A DNA stretch of 29,250 nucleotides from IDS-8 sp036381215. Its GTDB lineage: Bacteria > Pseudomonadota > Gammaproteobacteria > Steroidobacterales > Woeseiaceae. Numbering within the stretch: position 1 is the first letter of the stretch; each line of letters opens with the position of its first letter. Shown one piece after another: positions 7,853-14,665 of the stretch. The DNA lies in contig DASVDF010000010.1 in the NCBI GenBank assembly GCA_036381215.1, forward strand, positions 1 through 29,250, read 5' to 3'. Made by a program: the position numbers and the translations under genes. The notes under the pieces were generated by a model, which searched no databases, was not told where the DNA came from, and saw only the letters and a list, made by a program, of their open reading frames with translations.

Positions 7853-8161
7853 TCAGCGATCTTCGGGTGCTATTCCGCGCACTCGCGACGCGAGATCCGC
7901 AATGTCCGCGCGCGACCAGCGCGTGTGACGCCGCTCCGCGCCCGCCGGCTGGTGCGCAAGGCCGATCCCTTCGCGCCATTCGCTTGCGGGACGAATCGGG
8001 CGCGGCACGAGATTGCCGCCGCAGTTCGGACACACGCCCTGCAGCACCTCGTCGGCGCATTGCGCGCACCACGTGCATTCGTAGCTGCAGATGCGCGCGT
8101 CGGTGCTGGACGGCGGCAGGTCACGATCGCACAGCTCGCAGTTGGGTCTCAGCTCGAGCAT
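7853..8161 (-). CDS. DUF1272 zinc-ribbon protein
   Basis: This 102-residue protein matches the DUF1272 family by its start MLELRPNCELCDRDLPP, the STDARIC segment, and the GVCPNCGGNLVPRPIRP segment that ends the conserved part at about residue 58. Eight cysteines (8, 11, 25, 29, 32, 35, 44, 47) are spaced as paired zinc knuckles. The tail from about residue 60 is charged and Arg-rich and is not part of the core family. Function is unknown; nucleic acid or protein binding is only a guess from the zinc ribbons. The ATG at 8161 has a strong GGAAGGAG site about six bases upstream and starts only 29 bases after tRNA-Leu on the same strand, so it may be co-transcribed with the tRNAs. Confidence 0.88.
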   Translation of the reverse strand: MLELRPNCELCDRDLPPSSTDARICSYECTWCAQCADEVLQGVCPNCGGNLVPRPIRPASEWREGIGLAHQPAGAERRHTRWSRADIADLASRVRGIAPEDR

Positions 8162-8190
8162 GACGTCTCCTTCCGGTGCGACGACGCGAT

Positions 8191-8277
8191 TGGTGCCCGG
8201 GGCCGGACTCGAACCGGCACGGCCTTGCGGCCAGCGAATTTTAAGTCCGCAGCGTCTACCGATTCCGCCACCCGGGC
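8191..8277 (-). tRNA. tRNA-Leu (UAA)
   Basis: On the minus strand the molecule folds with acceptor stem GCCCGGG/CCCGGGC, a discriminator A and an encoded CCA end. The anticodon loop is CTTAAAA, giving anticodon UAA, and it sits on a GCGGA/TTCGC stem. A long variable arm (TGGCCGCAAGGCCG) marks it as class II, and the T loop reads GGTTCGAGTCC. The total is 87 bases including CCA. It lies 83 bases downstream of tRNA-Cys on the same strand, as in E. coli cysT-leuZ. Confidence 0.95.
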
Positions 8278-8360
8278 GCCGTGGGTGCAGCGATTGTAAC
8301 AGGCGCGCCCCGGCGCCCCGGCACGCAGCAGCGCGGGTGGAACGATGTACTGGCAGTTAG

Positions 8361-8434
8361 TGGAGGCTAGGGTCGGAATCGAACCGGCGTACACGGCTTT
8401 GCAGGCCGCTGCATGACCACTCTGCCACCTAGCC
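8361..8434 (-). tRNA. tRNA-Cys (GCA)
   Basis: On the minus strand the acceptor stem GGCTAGG pairs with CCTAGCC, followed by the U discriminator typical of tRNA-Cys and an encoded CCA. The anticodon loop CCTGCAAAG contains GCA, and the T arm reads CGGTTCGATTCCG. Length is 74 bases. It precedes tRNA-Leu in transcription order. E. coli has glyW in front of this pair; I see no tRNA-Gly in the bases upstream here. Confidence 0.95.
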
Positions 8435-8734
8435 CCGTGAGAACCGCCGTTCCGGCGGCCCGCAACCTTACCACAGACGCCGCTCCAGGCGGAGACCTTG
8501 CGCGACGGCCGGAGCAGCCGGCGCGGCTGGCTCGGCCGGTCACGCGAGCGGCATAATGCCGCGGATGAGCCGGGACCCGTCGAGCGCAATCCGTAGCCGC
8601 CGCTTTTCCGCCGCGCCGAACGCGGCATGCGGCAGCGCACCGACCGCCGTTTCCGCAATGCCACCGGCCAACGGCGGCAGCGGCACGGAAACCGCGGCCG
8701 CCCCGGGCGCCACGCCGGCGACCGCCGCGTCGCG
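8435..8734. other. Gene-free stretch between tRNA-Cys and the MTHFR-like gene
   Basis: These 300 bases separate the divergent tRNA operon and the MTHFR-like gene. I see the possible tRNA promoter at 8465-8473 and a 15-base near-palindrome GCGGCATAATGCCGC at 8548-8562. A 60-codon open frame (8556-8738) whose TGA overlaps the next ATG is also present. Its translation is Ala/Ser/Pro/Arg-rich without recognisable motifs and I do not call it a gene. Confidence 0.5.
8465..8473 (-). promoter_or_regulatory. Possible extended -10 promoter for the tRNA pair
   Basis: The minus strand reads TGG-TAAGGT, an extended -10 element (TGn plus a TAAGGT hexamer). A GC-rich discriminator follows, as is common for stable-RNA promoters. 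It would start transcription about 24 bases before tRNA-Cys; the leader contains the small hairpin CCGCCG-GAA-CGGCGG. No good -35 box is visible, so this remains tentative. Confidence 0.35.
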
Positions 8735-9631
8735 ATGAGCGCTCCACCCCGCTCCTTTCACGACGCGCTCCGGCAGGAGGATTTCGTTCTCACGGCGCAC
8801 CTGCCGCTCGATTCCGGCACCGTGGGTGACGACGTGCGGGCGGCCGTCGCCACGTTGCGCGATGCGTTCGATGCGGTGCAGATCTCCGACAATCCGAATG
8901 CGCATCCGCACGTCTCGCCGATCGCCGCGGCGAGCCTCGTGCTCGCAGGCGGCATGGATCCGATCGTGCATCTCGGCTGCCGCGACCGGAACCGTATCGC
9001 GCTGCAGAGCGACCTGATGGGCGCGGCGGCGATCGGTGTAACCAGCCTCGTGCTGACCCGCGGCGAGAAGCTCCCGGCCTCGCTCAAGCAGAAGGTGAAG
9101 GGCGTCTTCGACATCGGCGCGCAGCGGCTCATTGCCACGGCGCAGGCGCTCGCGGCCAATCCGCGGCTGGTGCCGCCGCCCGGGTTCTTCATCGGTTCCA
9201 ACGTCACGGCACTCGATCCCCCGGAGGACTGGGCGGCGGACGGTGTCGACGGCAAGGCCGACGCGGGCATCAAGTTCGTGCAGACGCAGCCCTGCCTCGA
9301 CAGCGACGTGCTGCGCCGCTACATGGCCGCCCTCGTCGGGCGCAAGCTGCTCGAGCGGCTGTCCGTCATCGTGCAGGTGCCGCTGATCGATTCCGTGGAA
9401 ATGCTGCAGGAGCTCCGCCGCGCGCGGCGTCCGCTCCTGATCTCCCCCGGCGTGCTGGAAAGACTCCGCCAGTCGCCGGACATTGCCGGCGAGGGCGAGG
9501 CCGTATGCGCCGAGGTTTTGGAGCAGATCGCGACGGTGCCGGGTGTCAGCGGCGCGAACCTCGTCTATCGCGGTGAGCACGCGCGGGCGCTGCGCATTGC
9601 CGCGCGCGGGCGCGCGGCAATGCACGCCTAG
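8735..9631 (+). CDS. Methylenetetrahydrofolate reductase-like protein
   Basis: The 298-residue protein belongs to the MetF/MTHFR TIM-barrel flavoenzyme family, which reduces 5,10-methylene-THF to 5-methyl-THF. Support comes from HLGCRDRNRIALQSDL (79-94, the HLTCRDRN-type strand), LVLTRGE (105-111) and GIKFVQTQP (178-186), where the family Gln lines the folate site. Two expected residues differ: the catalytic Glu of the first strand (E28 in E. coli MetF) aligns by eye with His22 in LTAHLPL, and Asp120 aligns with Glu111. It is therefore a divergent paralogue that may use another substrate or direction. ATG at 8735 is chosen because upstream residues of the open frame are Arg-rich low-complexity. 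It is convergent with the S9 peptidase gene. Confidence 0.75.
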   Translation: MSAPPRSFHDALRQEDFVLTAHLPLDSGTVGDDVRAAVATLRDAFDAVQISDNPNAHPHVSPIAAASLVLAGGMDPIVHLGCRDRNRIALQSDLMGAAAIGVTSLVLTRGEKLPASLKQKVKGVFDIGAQRLIATAQALAANPRLVPPPGFFIGSNVTALDPPEDWAADGVDGKADAGIKFVQTQPCLDSDVLRRYMAALVGRKLLERLSVIVQVPLIDSVEMLQELRRARRPLLISPGVLERLRQSPDIAGEGEAVCAEVLEQIATVPGVSGANLVYRGEHARALRIAARGRAAMHA

Positions 9632-9659
9632 CCATCGGAATCGATCGGCGGCGGCAGGG

Positions 9660-11714
9660 CTACTCCCCTTTCAGGTACTGCCTCAGCCATGCCGCGACCG
9701 TCTCGTGCCACTGGAGCGAGTTGCCCGGCGACAGCACCCAGTGGTTCTCGTCCGGGAAGACGAGGAGCTGCGACGGGATGCCGCGCCGCTGCAGCGCCGT
9801 GAAGGTGCCGAGCCCCTGGTTCGGCGGTACGCGGAAATCCTCGAGTCCCTGCACGACCAGCATCGGCGTGCGCCATTCGGACACGTGGTTGACCGGGTTC
9901 CAGCGCTCGTACGCTTCCGGATCTTCGAAATACGGCGCGCCGAAATCCCACTCCGGGAACCAGAGCTCCTCGGTAGCGTAGTAGAAGCTCCTCAAGTCGA
10001 ACAGCCCGTCGTGATTGACGAGACACTTGAAGCGCTCCGGCCACCGGCCTGCGATCCAGTTGATCATGTAGCCGCCGTAGGACGCACCGAGCGCGCACGC
10101 GTTGTCCTTCTCGAGCCACGGATTTTGCGCGATGGCCGCGGCGAGACCGCGCTGCAGATCGACGAGCGGCTTGCCGCCCCAGTCGCGATTGATCGAGTCG
10201 ACGAAGTCCTGGCCGTAGCTGCTTGACCCGTGAAAATCGACGAGCACGACGCCGTAGCCCTGCGCGGCGTAGGTCTGCGGATTCCAACGGTAGCTCCAGC
10301 CTTCGCTGAAGCTGCCTTGTGGACCGCCGTGGATCAGGAACGCGATCGGATAAGTCTCGCCTTCCGTAAAGCCCACGGGGCGGAACACGTAGCCATACAC
10401 CGTATCGCCCTCCGCGCCCGCGAAGCTGAACTGTGCGTAGTCGGCCATCTCGATGTCGCGCAGCGCCTGCGCGTTGATGGCGGTGAGCCGCTGCGGCTCG
10501 CCGCGGCCGAGCGGCAGCGCATACAGGTCGGCCGGCGCGGCGAACGAATCGCGGATGAAGATCAGCCGCTCCCCGGCCACTGCCACGCTCGCGTCCGCAA
10601 CCCCTTCGGTGAGCGGTGTCACCGACCCGTCGTCCGTGTCGAGGCGAAAGATCCGGGTCGTGCCGACGTCGCCCGCCGTCACGTACAGGCTCGTACCGTC
10701 CGCGGCGAACGCCACCTCGTTGACGGAGCGGTCCCAGTCGGCCGTGAGATTGCGCGTCTCACCGCTCGCGAGATCGCGAACCATGACATCGAGCTGGTCG
10801 GATTCGTAGGCGGGACGTCGCATCGTGAGCCACACGAGACGCCGGCCGTCCGGCGAGACGAGCGGATTCTTGTCCGTGGCCTGGTTGCCGCGCGTGAGGT
10901 TCTGCGGCGCGGCCGAGCCGTCCGCCGGCACGCGAAACACGTCGAAGTTCATGGACCAGGGCTCGGTCTGCCCGGCCTCGCGCAGGGTGAAGAATACGGT
11001 TTGTCCGTCGGGAGCGAAGGCGATTTCCGCGCGCCCGCCGAAAGGCACCGACGGCACGTCGCCGTCGAGCGTTCCCGAGACCTTGACGGGCTCACCGGTC
11101 GCCCTGCCGTCCGCGATGGGCGCGGTGAACAGGGACGAGCGCCGCCCGTCTTCCCAGCTGTCCCAGTGACGCACGAACAGCCGGTCGTAGACCTGTCCGC
11201 TGCGCTTGTCCTGCTCACCTTCCTCCAGGCGCTCTGCCGTGCAGGCGAGCGTTGCACAGTCGGCGAACACGTCCGCCGTGAATGTAATGCGATCGCCGCG
11301 CGGCGCGACCCGCAGGTTGGCGACGTCGAGCGGGTAATCGGTGACCTGCTGTGCCCTGCCCCCGGTCGTGCGCATGCGCCAGACCTGGCTCTTGCCGGAA
11401 CGCGCCGATATGAACCAGACCCATGCGCCGTCGGCGCTCCACTGCGGGGCGCTGTCGTTCGCGGCATCCTCGGTCAGGCGGCGCGGTCTCGCGTCGCGCC
11501 GGCCGAGGTCGAGCAGCCATACGTCGCTGCGGCGCTTGTTCGCCTCGAGGTCGGTCTCGGTGACGACGAAGGCCACCGTCTGCCCGTCGGGAGACACCTG
11601 CGGGTCCGACAGCCTTGCCAGTGACGCGAGATCCCGCGGCTCGAGGCCGCGGGCATCGGCGGAAGCGGCGGCCGTCAGGAACAGCGCAACGAGGATGACG
11701 CCTTTCTTCATCAT
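9660..11714 (-). CDS. Exported prolyl oligopeptidase-family (S9) peptidase
   Basis: The 684-residue protein has a signal peptide (MMKKG then a hydrophobic core, likely cleaved after an Ala near residue 22). A long beta-propeller region follows, built of WD40/TolB-like blades with repeated D-G-x-x-V/L-x-F motifs (SPDGQTVAFV, SADGAWVWFI, APDGQTVFFT, SPDGRRLVWL). The C-terminal alpha/beta-hydrolase domain carries the catalytic triad Ser545 in GASYGG, Asp626 in GLEDFRVP and His658 in DENHW. This is the layout of S9 dipeptidyl or acylaminoacyl peptidases, and it probably degrades short peptides in the periplasm. ATG at 11714 is followed by a second in-frame ATG at 11711; either could be used. It is divergent from cutA. 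Confidence 0.93.
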   Translation of the reverse strand: MMKKGVILVALFLTAAASADARGLEPRDLASLARLSDPQVSPDGQTVAFVVTETDLEANKRRSDVWLLDLGRRDARPRRLTEDAANDSAPQWSADGAWVWFISARSGKSQVWRMRTTGGRAQQVTDYPLDVANLRVAPRGDRITFTADVFADCATLACTAERLEEGEQDKRSGQVYDRLFVRHWDSWEDGRRSSLFTAPIADGRATGEPVKVSGTLDGDVPSVPFGGRAEIAFAPDGQTVFFTLREAGQTEPWSMNFDVFRVPADGSAAPQNLTRGNQATDKNPLVSPDGRRLVWLTMRRPAYESDQLDVMVRDLASGETRNLTADWDRSVNEVAFAADGTSLYVTAGDVGTTRIFRLDTDDGSVTPLTEGVADASVAVAGERLIFIRDSFAAPADLYALPLGRGEPQRLTAINAQALRDIEMADYAQFSFAGAEGDTVYGYVFRPVGFTEGETYPIAFLIHGGPQGSFSEGWSYRWNPQTYAAQGYGVVLVDFHGSSSYGQDFVDSINRDWGGKPLVDLQRGLAAAIAQNPWLEKDNACALGASYGGYMINWIAGRWPERFKCLVNHDGLFDLRSFYYATEELWFPEWDFGAPYFEDPEAYERWNPVNHVSEWRTPMLVVQGLEDFRVPPNQGLGTFTALQRRGIPSQLLVFPDENHWVLSPGNSLQWHETVAAWLRQYLKGE

Positions 11715-11859
11715 CGGATCATTTCTCCCGTATGCTGAGGACGAAGATGCGGACCGGCGGGTCGATGTCAGACTCGGCTCGAGCCCGGGCCGGCGATGTC
11801 ACCGGGAGCTCGCGCGAGTGGCGCTGCCCGTCGCTCCGTTCTTCTTCGAGCGGGTGGCG

Positions 11860-11875
11860 AGTATACATGACGTCA
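11860..11875. promoter_or_regulatory. Possible divergent -10 / palindrome between S9 peptidase and cutA
   Basis: The block contains TATACA on the plus strand (11862-11867, 53 bases before cutA). The same bases read TATACT on the minus strand (11865-11860, towards the peptidase gene). They are followed by the perfect palindrome TGACGTCA (11868-11875). No clear -35 hexamer accompanies either reading. The remaining intergenic sequence (11715-11920) shows no gene. Confidence 0.22.
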
Positions 11876-11920
11876 CCGCGACGGACCGGTGCCGGGCGGG
11901 ACGAGGACGGGAGCACTCCG

Positions 11921-12256
11921 ATGACGGACGCGCAAGCGATGCTGATCATGACGACGGTGGACGGCGATGACGCGGCGGCGCGGCTCGCGACGCGGCTCAT
12001 CGAGCAGCAGCAGGCGGCCTGCGTGCAGCAGGTCGAGATCAGGAGCCGCTATCGCTGGCAGGGCGAAGCGCGTTGCGAGGGCGAGATCCTGCTGCTAGTG
12101 AAGACGTCCGCAACGGCCGCAGCGGCGGCCATGGAGACGATTCAGGCACACCACCCGTATGACGTGCCGGAGATCGTCGCGCTGCCCATCGTCGCCGGCA
12201 GCGCCGCGTACCTGGAGTGGCTGGCACGCGAAGCTCCGGGTCCTGCGCCGGCCTGA
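11921..12256 (+). CDS. cutA: CutA family divalent cation tolerance protein
   Basis: CutA proteins are small trimeric cytoplasmic proteins linked to tolerance of copper and other divalent ions; the molecular mechanism is unsettled. The 111-residue product shows the family landmarks QQAACVQQVEIRSRYRWQG (30-48), the strand EILLLVKT (55-62) and the C-terminal AHHPYDVPEIVALPIVAGS (76-94), ending in YLEWL. ATG at 11921 gives the normal length and has GGGAG upstream; the longer open frame from 11732 adds 63 Arg/Ser-rich residues with no family match. It is convergent with the GNAT gene, and both stop codons sit in a shared hairpin. Confidence 0.93.
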   Translation: MTDAQAMLIMTTVDGDDAAARLATRLIEQQQAACVQQVEIRSRYRWQGEARCEGEILLLVKTSATAAAAAMETIQAHHPYDVPEIVALPIVAGSAAYLEWLAREAPGPAPA

Positions 12257-12267
12257 CGCGCCGTCAG
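12253..12267. terminator. Compact hairpin over both stop codons (cutA / GNAT)
   Basis: CTGACG-CGC-CGTCAG is a perfect 6-base stem with a three-base loop. The left arm holds the cutA TGA and the right arm the complement of the GNAT TGA. It could act as a two-way terminator, although it has no T tract. Confidence 0.35.
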
Positions 12268-12761
12268 TCCCGCGCCAGCAGCTTGTGCATCACGTACGCG
12301 TCGACGAGGCCGAGGCGGCGGTGCCGGAACGCCTGCGGCAGCGTGCCGACGATCGCAAAACCCTCTTTCTGCCACACGTGCACGGCCGCTGCGTTCGTCG
12401 CGACCACGAGATTGAACTGCATCGCGAGAAAGCCACGCGCCAGAGCCTCCGTCTGCGAGTGCCGGCACAGCGCGCTGGCGATGCCGTGGCCGCGCGCGCT
12501 TTGCGCCACGATGTAGCCGGCGTTCGCCACGTGCGCGCCGAGCGCGGGCTGGTTCGGCTTCAGGTAATACGTGCCGACTACGGCAGCGGCGGCGTCCAGC
12601 GCGACGAACGTGGCGCTCGGCCGTTCCACGAGAAAAGCCCGTGCCTCCTCTTCGCTGACGTCGAGCGCGAGAGGCCATGTCTCGCCCGCGCGAAAGACGG
12701 GCTCCACGATGCGCCACACCGCGGGCCAGTCGTCGGGCTGGAAGGCGCGAATCCGAATCAC
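12264..12761 (-). CDS. GNAT family N-acetyltransferase
   Basis: The 165-residue protein has the GNAT fold: N-terminal IRIRAFQPDDWPAVW (2-16), strand FVALDAAAAVVGTYYL (52-67) and motif A at about 79-100. The acetyl-CoA pyrophosphate loop there is Q-S-A-R-G-H-G-I-A (87-95). Motif B includes the segment TNAAAVHVWQKEGF (122-135). The substrate cannot be told from sequence; close GNATs of this shape acetylate amino acids, amines or antibiotics. ATG at 12761 starts directly on the conserved first strand. It is tail-to-tail with cutA and 101 bases downstream of a small unknown gene on the same strand. Confidence 0.88.
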   Translation of the reverse strand: MIRIRAFQPDDWPAVWRIVEPVFRAGETWPLALDVSEEEARAFLVERPSATFVALDAAAAVVGTYYLKPNQPALGAHVANAGYIVAQSARGHGIASALCRHSQTEALARGFLAMQFNLVVATNAAAVHVWQKEGFAIVGTLPQAFRHRRLGLVDAYVMHKLLARD

Positions 12762-12827
12762 GGCAAGCCGCTTACCTGGCTGAGGGGTTCAGAAAGATCG
12801 TTCGGACCGCGTGTTGCCGGTCGCGAA

Positions 12828-12843
12828 TCCGGAGCACTCCGGA
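12828..12843. repeat. 16-base inverted repeat upstream of the GNAT gene
   Basis: TCCGGAG-CA-CTCCGGA is a perfect 7-base inverted repeat between the stop of the small unknown gene (12863) and the GNAT start (12761). It could be a weak terminator for the upstream gene or an operator for the GNAT gene. No T tract follows on either strand. Confidence 0.3.
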
Positions 12844-12862
12844 CCCGGCGCATTGTAGCGCG

Positions 12863-13198
12863 TCAGCCGGTTTCGTCGGATGCGCCCTGACGGATCTCCT
12901 CGCCCCGCGCTTCCAGCCAGGCAGAGCGCGCGATCGGCTGCTTCCAGCACGCGTTGAACTTGAGCCGCCGCTCCGGATCGTCGCCCGCGAATGCCTGCTC
13001 GAACGCAGAGAGATCGACCGAGGCAAGCTGATCGCGCATCAGCTCGATGTCCGGCAGCAGCGAGGCGCGCCGCTCGTCGAGCGTTCCCCTGGTCTGCTGC
13101 TCGCGCCAGACCGGCAACCGACCTGTCGGTTCAGACGCTTGCGGAATATGAGCGGGCGCGGCGCGAGCGCCGGCCCTGTTCCTCCGGGGGCGCGCCAC
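12863..13198 (-). CDS. Small hypothetical protein
   Basis: I do not recognise this product of up to 111 residues. From about residue 28 on, composition looks like a genuine soluble protein (mixed acidic, hydrophobic and Trp residues, e.g. LKFNACWKQPIARSAWLEAR), while the first 27 residues are Arg/Ala/Pro-rich. The opposite-strand frames here are Arg-rich, as expected of shadows of a real gene. GTG at 13198 is the longest start; a TTG at 13117 beside a 16-base palindrome, or ATG at 13039, are shorter choices. With the GTG start it would begin 14 bases from the divergent C13 peptidase start, which is unusually tight. No signal peptide or membrane span is seen. Confidence 0.45.
   Translation of the reverse strand: MARPRRNRAGARAAPAHIPQASEPTGRLPVWREQQTRGTLDERRASLLPDIELMRDQLASVDLSAFEQAFAGDDPERRLKFNACWKQPIARSAWLEARGEEIRQGASDETG
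13116..13131. promoter_or_regulatory. Operator-like palindrome upstream of the C13 peptidase
   Basis: AACCGAC-CT-GTCGGTT is a perfect 7-base inverted repeat with a two-base centre. It lies 81 bases before the C13 peptidase start and next to a possible TTG start of the divergent small gene. Its size fits a dimeric regulator site; no specific regulator is assigned. Confidence 0.35.
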
Positions 13199-13212
13199 GT
13201 ATCCTGAACCGG

Positions 13213-14061
13213 GTGAGCCGTCCGCGATTGCAACCCGCTTTTCTCCTCGCGCTGTGCCTCTGCGTCGTCGGCTGGCTCGCCCCGGCGCGCGCGGATGAAC
13301 GCGCTGCGGAAAACTTGCTCATCGAGCAGCCGCTGCGGATCAGTACGGCGGTGGCCGCGATTTCCCGGCCGGACGGCGAGGCACCGGCAATGTTCTTCAT
13401 GGGATTCGCGGGCTTCGGCGAGGAGCGAGTGTTCGCGAACGAGGTCCGGTTCGCGGCGAAGGTCGTCGCCGAACGCTATGGCACCGGCGCGCGCAGCCTG
13501 TTGCTCGTCAACGACCGGCAGGATTCGAGCTCGGCGCCGATCGCGACGGTGTCGTCCCTGCACTATGCGCTCGCGGCGCTGGCCAACCGGATGGATGTCG
13601 ACGAGGACGTGCTGTTCCTCGCGCTGTCCTCACACGGCAGCGCGGGCACCCTGGCCGTCTCGCACGAGCCTCTCATGTTGCGCGATCTCACCGCCGACGG
13701 GCTGGCGCAGGCGCTCGACGATGCCGGCATCAAATGGCGCGTCATCGTCATCTCCGCGTGCTATTCGGGAAGCTTCATCGATGCGCTCCGCAACGCGAAC
13801 ACGATCGTGATCACGGCCGCGGCCGCGGACCGCAGCTCCTTCGGCTGCAGCGACGATCGCGATCTCACGTATTTCGGCGAGGCGTTCTACCGCGATGCCC
13901 TCCCCGGCTCCGGCACGCTGCGCGAAGCGTTCGGGGAAGCGGTAACAGCCATCGAGGAGCGCGAGGCGCGTGAGCACATCGAGCCTTCGCGCCCTCAGGC
14001 GTACTTCGGAGAGGCTATCGAGGCGCGGCTCGCCCGAATCCGGCGTCCCGCAGCCCCCTAG
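13213..14061 (+). CDS. Exported C13 (legumain-like) cysteine peptidase
   Basis: The 282-residue protein has a signal peptide (hydrophobic core about residues 8-22, ending LAPARA-DE) and a caspase/legumain-type fold. It carries the family landmarks MFFMGFAGFGEERVFANE (60-77), the catalytic His141 in ALSSHGSAG and the catalytic Cys183 in VISACYSGSFIDAL. C13 peptidases cut after Asn or Asp; bacterial members are mostly uncharacterised and probably periplasmic. GTG at 13213 is chosen because it places the signal peptide at the N-terminus, and upstream residues are Arg-rich; there is no good ribosome site. The gene is convergent with the histidine phosphatase gene, with 3 bases between stops. Confidence 0.85.
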   Translation: MSRPRLQPAFLLALCLCVVGWLAPARADERAAENLLIEQPLRISTAVAAISRPDGEAPAMFFMGFAGFGEERVFANEVRFAAKVVAERYGTGARSLLLVNDRQDSSSAPIATVSSLHYALAALANRMDVDEDVLFLALSSHGSAGTLAVSHEPLMLRDLTADGLAQALDDAGIKWRVIVISACYSGSFIDALRNANTIVITAAAADRSSFGCSDDRDLTYFGEAFYRDALPGSGTLREAFGEAVTAIEEREAREHIEPSRPQAYFGEAIEARLARIRRPAAP

Positions 14062-14064
14062 CCA

Positions 14065-14607
14065 TCAGATCCGGCTGAAGGTCAGCCGTCCGTCGCGTCC
14101 ACGTTCGAGCAGGTACACGTCGGGATTGCAGAGTGCCTCCCAGCCGGAGAAGCCGAACGTCGGGTCGATCGAATGCAGCACGAGACTGAGTAACTGGCCG
14201 TGACTCGCGACAGCGGGGAGACGGTGGCCGCCGTCGAGCACGTCTTCGATAGCAGCCCGGCCTCGCGCAAGCGTCTCGCCGCCCGACTCACCGCCCGGGA
14301 TGCCGTAATCCGGCTCCTCGAACGAAAGCCGCACGACGTCGCGCCAGTGGGCGATCGGCTCGGGCGACAATCGGCGTTCCGCGAGTCGTGCGTCGATCTC
14401 GATCGGCAGATTCGCGCGCCGCGCGAACGGCTCGATGGTGCCGATCGCCCGCGCGTACGGGCTCGACACCAGCCGATCGATCGGCAGCTCCGCCAGGCGC
14501 TCGGCGAGCTCGACCGCCTGTGCGCGGCCGGCTGCCGTGAGCGGAGCTTCGGGATGCTGACCCGACGATTCGCAATGGCGGATGAGGATAACCGCGCTCT
14601 CTTTCAC
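14065..14607 (-). CDS. Histidine phosphatase (phosphoglycerate mutase-like) family protein
   Basis: The 180-residue protein is of the 2-histidine phosphatase superfamily (SixA/PhoE/GpmB-like). It shows the phosphohistidine motif LIRHCES with Arg10-His11, where Cys replaces the common Gly. Arg53 follows in SSPYARA, an acid residue in LAERRL (Glu77) and the second His136 in VASHGQL. No signal peptide is present, so a cytoplasmic phosphatase acting on small phosphorylated metabolites or phosphoprotein is likely; the substrate is unknown. GTG at 14607 follows an AGGA about nine bases upstream; upstream frame extension is low-complexity. It lies 58 bases downstream of the M20 peptidase gene on the same strand and is probably co-transcribed with it. 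Confidence 0.87.
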   Translation of the reverse strand: MKESAVILIRHCESSGQHPEAPLTAAGRAQAVELAERLAELPIDRLVSSPYARAIGTIEPFARRANLPIEIDARLAERRLSPEPIAHWRDVVRLSFEEPDYGIPGGESGGETLARGRAAIEDVLDGGHRLPAVASHGQLLSLVLHSIDPTFGFSGWEALCNPDVYLLERGRDGRLTFSRI

Positions 14608-14665
14608 CTGCGAATGTCCTCCCGTGTCGTAGGCGTATTCTCCAGGGCCAGCCCGGCGGCCCGCG

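Noticed and set aside
8556..8738. 60-codon plus-strand open frame whose TGA overlaps the MTHFR-like ATG
   Set aside because: The overlap hints at coupling, but the translation is Ala/Ser/Pro/Arg-rich, has no ribosome site or motif, and could arise by chance. Conservation in relatives would reopen it.
10230..11624. 464-codon plus-strand open frame opposite the S9 peptidase
   Set aside because: No motif, biased composition, antisense to a gene with an intact catalytic triad.
11868..11875. TGACGTCA as a specific known regulator site
   Set aside because: An 8-base palindrome is too short and common to assign; listed only as part of a low-confidence regulatory block.
11732..11920. Longer N-terminus for cutA
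   Set aside because: The extra 63 residues are Arg/Ser-rich and absent from the CutA family; ATG at 11921 gives the normal length.
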